26,602 nt of DNA from DASZPJ01 sp035550295 (GTDB taxonomy: Bacteria; Patescibacteriota; Saccharimonadia; Saccharimonadales; UBA4665), in contig DASZPJ010000031.1 of NCBI GenBank assembly GCA_035550295.1, positions 1 to 26,602 on the forward strand, in the 5' to 3' direction. Made by a program: the position numbers and the translations under genes. Shown here one piece after another: positions 6,949 to 12,701 of this stretch (position 1 is its first letter; each line of letters opens with the position of its first letter). Below the pieces are notes generated by a model. The model had not been told where the DNA came from and made no database searches. It saw only the letters and a program-made list of their open reading frames with translations.

Positions 6949-7635
6949 TTATTGGACTTGCAGCAGCTGGACTTCAAAAACCAGGACCGAGTTGGCCGGA
7001 ATTCCATTTTGGGCCGTCGATCCATAACCAGCCGCAGGCGGAACTATCAGCAACCGCGCGCCACCGACTTTCATGCCGGCCAAGGCCTGTTCCCAACCAC
7101 TGATCACCTGGTGTGCGCCTTCGGTGAAAACAAATGGCTGCAAATTGCCGGACGAATCCGGGCGGGATTGGTCAAAAACCGTGCCGTTTGTCAGAAAGCC
7201 TTTGTAATAAACAGCTGCTTTGTGGCCAGCAGCAAGTGCTGTACCAGTGCCAGTTACTACGTCACCAAACAGCGCCTGCTGGCTGGTTTTGTACTTATCA
7301 TATTGGGTGAACGTTGAAGGGTCTGGCCAGCTAGCGCCGGATGACGACGAGCCATTGGTAGCCGAACCATCGCTGGTATTGCCCTGTCCGGTTAAGTTTT
7401 GGCCGTTTGTCCCACCGAGCTGTCCAAGGTCGCTGGCCGATGTCGATGGCTGGGTTTGGGTGACATTCAACTGGCTAGTGCTGCTATCGCTGCTGGCTTG
7501 ACCAGCATCGGCCGATGAATCACTAGCCTTGCTCGGGCCATTCTGATGCGTCACATGCCAAATAGCAAAACCGCCGCCAGCCAAGGCTCCAACGCACAAA
7601 ACGACATACACGATTCCCAAATATTTGTTTTTCAT
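6949..7635 (-). CDS. Membrane-anchored FKBP-type peptidyl-prolyl isomerase
   Basis: Extracytoplasmic folding factor that isomerises Xaa-Pro bonds. Residues 5-27 form an N-terminal membrane anchor or uncleaved signal. Residues about 32-105 are a Ser/Gly/Gln/Thr-rich disordered linker, and 120-228 is the FKBP domain. Active-site positions match FKBP12: VYYKG (Tyr144), FDQS (F154, D155), VISGWE (V177, I178, W181), AAGYG (Y204) and VFEVQLL (F220). Catalytic competence is therefore likely. The domain is close to minimal FKBP length. It lies 47 bases downstream of a pilin-like gene on the same strand. It may assist folding of surface or pilus proteins, but that is inference from location only. Confidence 0.94.
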   Translation of the reverse strand: MKNKYLGIVYVVLCVGALAGGGFAIWHVTHQNGPSKASDSSADAGQASSDSSTSQLNVTQTQPSTSASDLGQLGGTNGQNLTGQGNTSDGSATNGSSSSGASWPDPSTFTQYDKYKTSQQALFGDVVTGTGTALAAGHKAAVYYKGFLTNGTVFDQSRPDSSGNLQPFVFTEGAHQVISGWEQALAGMKVGGARLLIVPPAAGYGSTAQNGIPANSVLVFEVQLLQVQ

Positions 7636-7682
7636 ACTTGGTTCAATTCTAGCAGATTTTACGCAGAAAGATCAGGGATGAT

Positions 7683-8276
7683 CTACACTCCTATGCACTG
7701 TTGCTGGACGGCGGAACCGGACTCTAGCGCAAATAGAACCACCGAATCGCGGGCAGTGCCAGCGGCGCCAATTCCAGTACCGTCTGCTTTGCAAGTGGCT
7801 TCGTTGACGATATACACGGTTTTACTGTCGGGCACGACTAATGTGCCTGCATATGTTTGGAAGGAAACGTTGTCCACGCTGTAGAATCCCAACTTCGCTG
7901 ATCCGTCTCCATCACATGATTTACCACAGAACTCGATCGTTGCTTCAGCTGCACCTTTTTGCAGCGACGTCGGCAGCGCGCCCAAATTGTTAGATTGGTA
8001 GTCACTAACTGCTGCTAGGATCGTGGCTGCGTCATTTTTTCTGGATACGTTATCAGAGCTTTGCCCTAATGACTCAGATGAACTTTGTTTATCCGTGCCC
8101 TCCGACTGGAGCTGTTTGCTGGTGTCATGAACGGATGCAGTATTATTTTGTGTATTCTTTTTATCGTTATTTTTGGAGTGCAGGACGAAATAGCCAGTGA
8201 CACCCAGAGCCGCAATAACAATCACGATTATCAAAGCTTCGACGGCGCCAAAGCCTTTGGAGTTAAGTTTGCTCAT
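7683..8276 (-). CDS. Type IV pilin-like protein
   Basis: The N-terminus MSKLNSKG|FGAVEALIIVIVIAA is a class III-like prepilin signal. It has a short basic leader, Gly before the cut site, Phe at mature +1 and Glu at +5, followed by about 20 hydrophobic residues. A Ser/Asn/Lys-rich linker (about 33-80) leads to a globular C-terminal domain with four cysteines (FCGKSC, EATC and QQQC), which could form two disulfides. The length of 197 aa fits a major or minor pilin. AAGGGG upstream supports the start. No prepilin peptidase or pilus ATPase is in the window. Saccharibacteria are known to carry type IV pili used for motility and host contact; membership here is inferred from the signal. Confidence 0.87.
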   Translation of the reverse strand: MSKLNSKGFGAVEALIIVIVIAALGVTGYFVLHSKNNDKKNTQNNTASVHDTSKQLQSEGTDKQSSSESLGQSSDNVSRKNDAATILAAVSDYQSNNLGALPTSLQKGAAEATIEFCGKSCDGDGSAKLGFYSVDNVSFQTYAGTLVVPDSKTVYIVNEATCKADGTGIGAAGTARDSVVLFALESGSAVQQQCIGV

Positions 8277-8340
8277 CAGAAGTTACCCCTTAGTTAATTG
8301 TTTTTAGCATAAGCGTAAATGGCTGCAATTTCAACCAATG

Positions 8341-8367
8341 AAAAAGCCCGAGCTTTAGGCTCAGGCA
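8341..8367 (-). terminator. Intrinsic terminator after tmRNA
   Basis: On the minus strand GCCTGAGC-CTAAA-GCTCGGGC followed by TTTTT: an 8-bp stem with one T-G pair, starting 8 bases after the tmRNA CCA. Confidence 0.92.
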
Positions 8368-8374
8368 TTTTCAT

Positions 8375-8780
8375 TGGAGGAGCTGGCGGGTACTGCCCCC
8401 GCGTCCGTCGGTTTATTTAGTTAGTCGTCTACAGGCTTAGTCCGTTTTAAAATCTTAGACTCGTGGTATCGAAGCGGACAAACATTCACGAGTAGCAATC
8501 CAAATCTTAGCGACCAAGTTGGATAGTCCTAGTCGAGCGTCCAGAAAATATGGCGTGCCTTTGCACTATCTGGCATCGCGCGCGGCACGGCTGTAGTTAT
8601 TAGACTACAGCTGGTGCGACTTGCAGTGTAAATGCTGCAGCGAGGTTTTTGGCCCCGTCGCAAACACTTGCTACAAAATCGCGAACTTTAGATGTTGCAT
8701 CTATAGTTTTGCCTATACGCTGACAAGCGACCTGCTGATCTAACCGATAAAGTCCAACGTCGAGCTTAAAATTCAGCCCC
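8375..8780 (-). ncRNA. ssrA: tmRNA (transfer-messenger RNA)
   Basis: Ribosome-rescue RNA of about 406 nt. The 5' end GGGGCTGA pairs with CAGCTCC near the 3' end and includes the G3-U70 pair read by alanyl-tRNA synthetase. AAGCTCGACG matches the conserved D-loop region, and CGTTGG pairs with CCGACG as helix 2. The tag frame probably resumes at GCA 8698, after a CAAAACTATAGAT context resembling the E. coli one. It encodes 32 residues (starting ATSKVRDF, ending VAPAVV) and stops at TAATAA (8602-8597) in a hairpin. Odd points are the T-loop GGCAGTA instead of TTCRANY, and U instead of A before CCA. The tag lacks a C-terminal ALAA. Identity is firm; the exact resume codon is less so. Confidence 0.93.
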
Positions 8781-8790
8781 GTAACCTACA

Positions 8791-8796
8791 ATTATA
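8791..8796 (-). promoter_or_regulatory. -10 box of the tmRNA promoter
   Basis: Perfect TATAAT on the minus strand, ending 10 nt before the mature tmRNA 5' end. The -35 region is poor. A short 5' extension removed by RNase P is expected. Confidence 0.75.
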
Positions 8797-8911
8797 GCAC
8801 TTTTACTTCTTAAATGCTAGTGGTTATGGAATGCTTCACTCTCTCTGCATATCCTTCAATACAAGGGTCAATATACACAAAAAAGCTCATGGTTGTAATT
8901 AAATGCTTTAG

Positions 8912-8917
8912 TATACT
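8912..8917 (+). promoter_or_regulatory. -10 box of the plus-strand membrane-protein gene
   Basis: TATACT (5 of 6 consensus), 36 bases before the ATG at 8954. It is divergent from the tmRNA promoter. No clear -35; GGTTGTAA upstream is a weak candidate. Confidence 0.5.
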
Positions 8918-8953
8918 TTTGCTAGCACTTAAGGATAAATATGTGAGGATATA

Positions 8954-9553
8954 ATGGCCGAAAACATCAACGACATTCTCGACGCATTAATTAAGTTGAA
9001 AAGTTTAACAGAAAAACCCATTCCGGAGAAAAGTAACTCTCGGCATGATCCAATAGAAAACAAAGAGGAGGCTGCAACTTTAGAACTTATTATTAGGGAG
9101 CAGAAACGTGATTATGATTTTTTAGTTCACATTTATGACAGAATGCGTGCAACTGAGGGGCTGCTTTTGACTGCGGCGTTCGGTATATTGGGATACCTTT
9201 ACCATCCATTAGCGGCTGGTACCAAAATGACGCTCATGCAAAGAATCTCTTTTCCTTCTGATGATTCCGAAAGAGTTATTTATGTTATTGCAGGAGCATT
9301 TTTCCTATATGGAGTTATTAAGCTTACGCTAAATGTATTTGGTAAAAATCCTTGGATGACTGCATATGAATCTTCAAAAACTAGCTATGAATACAACAAG
9401 CTTAAGACTTTGCGTTATATCAAGCACCAGTACGAGGAATGTCACTCATTTAATCAGAAAGCCTACTTCAAGCGTAAAGACGAACTCTCATTTCTATTCT
9501 TCTGTATTCTCATAAGTGCTATAATATTAATAGTCATAAAGACTCTTAAATAG
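8954..9553 (+). CDS. AT-rich small integral membrane protein, unknown function
   Basis: 199 aa, not recognised. Residues 1-60 are charged and helical (EAATLELIIREQKRDYDFLVHIYDRM). Hydrophobic segments lie at about 68-86, 108-128 and 178-196. Between the second and third is a basic amphipathic helix (SSKTSYEYNKLKTLRYIKHQYEECHSF). The two-TM core with flanking cytosolic helices is loosely like SLATT-type effector membrane domains, but that is only a topological resemblance. GAGG 5 nt before the ATG supports the start. It is the only long gene on the plus strand, and it is visibly more AT-rich than its neighbours. It is bounded by its own promoter and terminator and sits beside tmRNA, a frequent island locus. 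Horizontal acquisition is likely but unproven. Confidence 0.85.
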   Translation: MAENINDILDALIKLKSLTEKPIPEKSNSRHDPIENKEEAATLELIIREQKRDYDFLVHIYDRMRATEGLLLTAAFGILGYLYHPLAAGTKMTLMQRISFPSDDSERVIYVIAGAFFLYGVIKLTLNVFGKNPWMTAYESSKTSYEYNKLKTLRYIKHQYEECHSFNQKAYFKRKDELSFLFFCILISAIILIVIKTLK

Positions 9554-9600
9554 TAGGGGGTATGCTATGACCAAAGATGTCTATAACACCTAAGAATATA

Positions 9601-9622
9601 GAGCCCCGAAAGGGGCTTTTTT
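9601..9622 (+). terminator. Intrinsic terminator of the plus-strand membrane-protein gene
   Basis: AGCCCC-GAAA-GGGGCT followed by TTTTT on the plus strand, a 6-bp stem with a GNRA loop. It also separates this gene from the convergent marR gene. Confidence 0.93.
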
Positions 9623-9633
9623 CTTCATCAAAA

Positions 9634-10098
9634 TTAAAGCCCCAGGGGGTGGTCGCAGGCGCCGGTTTTGCCGGAGCGGCAGACGATGGCGTGCAGGCGC
9701 TGCAGTCCGGCCGTCAGCTGGAGCAATTGGTCTTCGCCAAGTCCGGCAAAGTCCGGGCCAAAGCTTCGGCGCATGATGTTGGTTGCGGCTTCGGTCAGTT
9801 GCATACCTAATGGTGTTGGCGCGGTAATGTTGCGGCGGCCGTTACGTGGATCGGGCTTTACGGCCAGCAGACCCTTAGACTGCAGCAGGTTTACCTGCCG
9901 GCTAATGCTGGCTTCGGTCTGGCCCAGGCTGTCGGCAATGGCCTTTTGTTGGACGCGCGGGTTCCATTCCAACACCAACAAGATCTTGTACTGGCTAAGG
10001 CCAATGCCGAGTTGTTCCTGCAAAATCTGGTCGGCCTGCTTGCCAATGACAGCTGCAACGTGTTGCAGCAAATAGTGAAGATTGTTAGTTGGCCCCAT
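9634..10098 (-). CDS. MarR family transcriptional regulator
   Basis: Winged-helix repressor of 154 aa with the normal MarR layout: N-terminal dimer helices (1-35), then a winged HTH at about 36-100. The recognition region is QKAIADSLGQTEASISRQVNLLQSKGLL and the wing is KPDPRNGRRNITAPTPLG, with the usual D-x-R-x-x-R-type wing tip. Dimerisation helices finish the protein. The ligand is unknown. There are two Cys near the C-terminus (CRSGKTGAC), which could be redox-sensitive, though this is inference. A promoter overlaps the rsmA stop codon. A 7-7 inverted repeat covers the transcription start and ends 3 nt before the ATG, so autorepression is likely. No target gene is obvious next to it. Confidence 0.93.
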   Translation of the reverse strand: MGPTNNLHYLLQHVAAVIGKQADQILQEQLGIGLSQYKILLVLEWNPRVQQKAIADSLGQTEASISRQVNLLQSKGLLAVKPDPRNGRRNITAPTPLGMQLTEAATNIMRRSFGPDFAGLGEDQLLQLTAGLQRLHAIVCRSGKTGACDHPLGL

Positions 10099-10101
10099 GT
10101 A

Positions 10102-10122
10102 ATTCCAGTTTAGCGCTGGAAT
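10102..10122. promoter_or_regulatory. Palindromic operator before marR
   Basis: ATTCCAG-N7-CTGGAAT overlaps the downstream edge of the -10 (10121-10126) and the expected start site. The size and position are those of an autoregulatory MarR operator. Confidence 0.6.
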
Positions 10123-10148
10123 CTTAACTTATCAAGAATTACCGTCAA
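10121..10148 (-). promoter_or_regulatory. Promoter of marR
   Basis: Minus strand TTGACG (10148-10143), 16-base spacer, TAAGAT (10126-10121). The -35 overlaps the TGA stop of rsmA, so marR can be transcribed apart from the rpfB-rsmA unit. Confidence 0.65.
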
Positions 10149-10927
10149 GTCTCGTAGGAGATGTATAGGTTGTACCATTCATCCAGGCTGAGTGTTTGGG
10201 CACGGCGAGACGGGTCAATCCCGACGCTTTCGCACAAAGTTTTAACCGTTGGTTTATCTATCTGCAGGCCAGCACTAAGACTGTTCAGCAAAGTTTTGCG
10301 TTTTTGCGAAAAGCCAGCTTTGACCAATCGGAAGAAATCTTTTGGAAGCACATCGCCGAAAAGTGGCTCGGTTCTATACTGCATAATCAAAATTTGCGAA
10401 TCAACTTTTGGCGGCGGCGTGAAAAGTTCGGCCGGCACTAAAGGCCCAAGGCTCACTTGCCAATAAAATTGGGCTGTGACTCCCAGCAGCGACATGGCGC
10501 CAGGTTTGGCGGCTACCCGCTGCGCAACTTCTTTTTGGACCAGCAAAACGGCGTGGCTGGGCGGATTGGACGTTTCGCTGAGCACGCGGACAAGGTTGCT
10601 GGTCAGGTAGTAAGGGATGTTGGCGACGACTTTGTAGTCAGGCGGCAGGCTGGTGAAGTCAAACGTCAGGATATCGTGTTGGACGACTTCTAAATTTTTG
10701 GCTTTTATACGATTGGGCAAATCTTTGGCCAACGCGGCATCAAATTCTACGGCCAATACCTGCCCTGCCCGTTCGGTCAGAACTTCAGTCAGCGTGCCGA
10801 GTCCTGGACCGATTTCCAATACAAAATCATCGACCTGCACACTTGCAGCATCAGCCATGGCATCCAAACTGGGTTGGTCATGCAGCCAGTGCTGGCCAAG
10901 TGATTTTTTGGGAGCTGGATCTGCCAT
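10145..10927 (-). CDS. rsmA: 16S rRNA (adenine1518/1519-N6) dimethyltransferase
   Basis: KsgA/RsmA dimethylates two adenines in the 3'-terminal hairpin of 16S rRNA during late 30S assembly, using SAM. Seen: N-terminal KKSLGQHWLHD (usually KKSLGQNFL; here His-Trp), SAM motif I LEIGPGLGT at 37-45, acidic E61 in VEFD, D85 in QHDIL, catalytic NIPYYL at 103-108, and FTPPPKVDSQ. The C-terminal rRNA-contact domain ends SLDEWYNLY. The length of 260 aa is normal. Its ATG overlaps the upstream TAA as TAATG, so it is translationally coupled to the G5/RpfB-like gene. The same pairing (rpfB-ksgA) is known from actinobacteria, and yabE-rnmV-ksgA from Bacillus. Confidence 0.97.
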   Translation of the reverse strand: MADPAPKKSLGQHWLHDQPSLDAMADAASVQVDDFVLEIGPGLGTLTEVLTERAGQVLAVEFDAALAKDLPNRIKAKNLEVVQHDILTFDFTSLPPDYKVVANIPYYLTSNLVRVLSETSNPPSHAVLLVQKEVAQRVAAKPGAMSLLGVTAQFYWQVSLGPLVPAELFTPPPKVDSQILIMQYRTEPLFGDVLPKDFFRLVKAGFSQKRKTLLNSLSAGLQIDKPTVKTLCESVGIDPSRRAQTLSLDEWYNLYISYET

Positions 10928-12219
10928 TACCAGTAGTGATTATTTATCCAGAAGGAGTAAGCATTGGCCCAGCCGCCGTAATGAGCTGAGGCATATCCCG
11001 AACACCAGCGTAATTGGGTAATCGGGTTGGTGCGCCAATCGCTGCCGGCGCTGGCCATTTTGTAGCCAGGCGTTGATTGGCAAAGTCCGTAGCCACCGTA
11101 GTCCGGCACGCCGCCCGTCAATGGTTCACAGCCGCCATATTGGCCCTGGATCTTGGTTGGGCACCAGCCGGACTCATGGCTGATGATGTAGTCGGCGTAC
11201 TGGTAGTCGCGGCTGGAGATGCCGGCCAAGGCCATGTCGCCTTTAATACCGCCCAGGGAAGTACCGACGACCACGATTTCAGTCACTGGCTGGCGGGTAA
11301 CGACTTTTTGAATGATCTTACGACCGACTTCAACATTGTTTTTCAGGACAATCTTGTAGGTAACAGTTTGCTGGCCGTCACTGCCCTGCTGGCGAACGGC
11401 GGTAGTTCCATAAGCCAGCCCGCTGTCGTATGTGGCGTTAACTGGTGCTTTGATCGCCTCGTTTACGGTCACCGTTTTAATGCCGGTGCGTATGAACGCC
11501 AGCTGCATGTTTTCGGTGATCGGCGTCGTAAGGGCCGGCACGACTTTGTCGCCTTTAATAATTCGGATGCCTTTTTCTTTTACAAGATCGGCCACAGTTT
11601 TGGTGTGGGTCCGCAGCACGACTTTGGCGCCGTACAGGTCAACATTTACAGGCGTTGCCCGGTCAACGACTATGCGTTCGCCAATGGCACCTTGGTTTAA
11701 GAAACTATCTGTTGGATCGGAATTTGGTATGTCTTCCGGGTAGATGTTGGCACCGACCTGGGCGGCGACCGACCGCAAGGTTTTAGCGGCACTCAGGCCA
11801 AATGTGTGTTGGGTGCCGTCAATGATTTCTACCGGCACAGCGCGGTAAATATTGATCCGGAATTCGTCTTGGTTAATTTTGGTAGTCAGGTCCGGCTCGA
11901 CCACATCACCACGGTTCAGTGGAATGTGCAGTTTTTGGAGTAATTGGCCAACGGTGGTTTCTTTGACCGGCACCGTTTGCTGCGTGCCATCGTGCGAAAT
12001 AACGACGATTTTGGCATCAGACGCCTGCGGTAAGTGGTGTGTTTGCAACGCCACTACGAATATTATGGCCGTTAATAGTACCAACAGGCCGATGGTGATC
12101 GCCGGTACCTTAAATGACGGATGGCGGCTTAATATCTTGAATTTGCGGACGCGCCGTGGCCAATGCACCCGGCGGGCACGTAGCAATTTAACCTGTAATT
12201 TTTGCCAAAACTTTTGCAT
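10927..12219 (-). CDS. RpfB/YabE-like G5-domain protein with lysozyme-like C-terminus
   Basis: Membrane-anchored cell-wall hydrolase candidate, 430 aa. It has a basic cytoplasmic N-terminus (1-37), a TM segment (38-59), then repeated ubiquitin-like DUF348 domains at about 68-118 and 187-240, with a degenerate one between. A G5 domain follows (about 245-320: TGIKTVTVNEAIKAPVNATYD...VVTRQPVTEIVVVGT). The C-terminal domain (336-430) is a transglycosylase/Rpf-like fold: YIISHESGW with likely catalytic E349, four Cys, and GGYGLCQSTPGYKMASAG. Family members cleave peptidoglycan and can resuscitate dormant cells. A -10 TACAAT lies 25 nt before the ATG, followed by a small hairpin in the leader. Coupled to rsmA. 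Confidence 0.93.
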   Translation of the reverse strand: MQKFWQKLQVKLLRARRVHWPRRVRKFKILSRHPSFKVPAITIGLLVLLTAIIFVVALQTHHLPQASDAKIVVISHDGTQQTVPVKETTVGQLLQKLHIPLNRGDVVEPDLTTKINQDEFRINIYRAVPVEIIDGTQHTFGLSAAKTLRSVAAQVGANIYPEDIPNSDPTDSFLNQGAIGERIVVDRATPVNVDLYGAKVVLRTHTKTVADLVKEKGIRIIKGDKVVPALTTPITENMQLAFIRTGIKTVTVNEAIKAPVNATYDSGLAYGTTAVRQQGSDGQQTVTYKIVLKNNVEVGRKIIQKVVTRQPVTEIVVVGTSLGGIKGDMALAGISSRDYQYADYIISHESGWCPTKIQGQYGGCEPLTGGVPDYGGYGLCQSTPGYKMASAGSDWRTNPITQLRWCSGYASAHYGGWANAYSFWINNHYW

Positions 12220-12701
12220 AAGTCAGATAGAATCTGTCCTCTTATTGTAGCAAAAACAGCGGTGGTGCGACAGGTACACCACTCAAGCGTCATTCCCGTA
12301 CTGGCTTTCGTCAGCACAGGCTCCAGCAGGAACCCAGAATGTTTGTGCTTGTCATCCTGAACTTGTTTCAGGACCCATACGAACAGGTCGGACTCTGGAT
12401 CTAACGCTTCACTTGTACAATCCAACAAAACCCTCTCTTTGATATCTTCTTTTGTGCCGACAAAAGAAGCAAAAACTCCCGAACACTCACCAAACATTAC
12501 TGTCAATCAATCACTTCTGGCTGCGCCGCCAGAATGCCTACGGCATCCCCTCACTTTTACATAAGATTATTCGGGGCAAGCTGGCGGCTCGACTCAGCCA
12601 GAAGCAATTGCTTGCCAATCAGTTTGGCTCGCATGTTCGGGCTAAATCGCAGCCTGGTGACTGGGATTTTCTAAGAACCAAGAACGAATGGCTAAGAACG
12701 A
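12220..12701. other. 482-base intergenic region with rpfB promoter and repeats
   Basis: Bases 12224-12236 hold a small inverted repeat (CAGAT-AGA-ATCTG) in the rpfB-like leader, and 12244-12249 a -10 TACAAT on the minus strand. Bases 12283-12415 look like common dispersed intergenic repeats, including the hairpin TCCTGAA-N5-TTCAGGA (12355-12373). Bases 12433-12700 are the structured repeat, copy A. No gene is supported. Confidence 0.7.
12433..12700 (-). repeat. Structured intergenic repeat, copy A (3' of pcrA)
   Basis: Shares long blocks with 22911-23174: a 9-bp hairpin TTCTTTTGT-GCCG-ACAAAAGAA (12447-12468), the block GCATCCCCTCAC...TATTCGGGGCAAGCT, and AACCAAGAAC...GCTAAGAACG. It folds into an outer stem CTTCTGGCTG/CAGCCAGAAG (12514-12523 with 12595-12604), an inner stem GCCGCCAG/CTGGCGGC (12525-12532 with 12581-12588) and an apical CCCC/GGGG pair. 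In gene direction it begins one base after the pcrA stop codon. Confidence 0.85.

Noticed and set aside
9567..9593. 8-codon ORF (ATG ACC AAA GAT...) with GGGGG upstream, between the AT-rich gene and its terminator
   Set aside because: Too short to support, and no second line of evidence.
11077..11700. 207-aa plus-strand ORF opposite the G5 protein
   Set aside because: Complete overlap with a clear minus-strand gene with recognisable domains; no start signals.
12129..12506. 125-aa minus-strand ORF over the start of the rpfB-like gene and the spacer
   Set aside because: It runs through repeat sequence and overlaps the rpfB-like start out of frame; the translated LDPESDLFVWVLKQVQDD type is a known by-product of dispersed intergenic repeats. 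No ribosome-binding site was seen.
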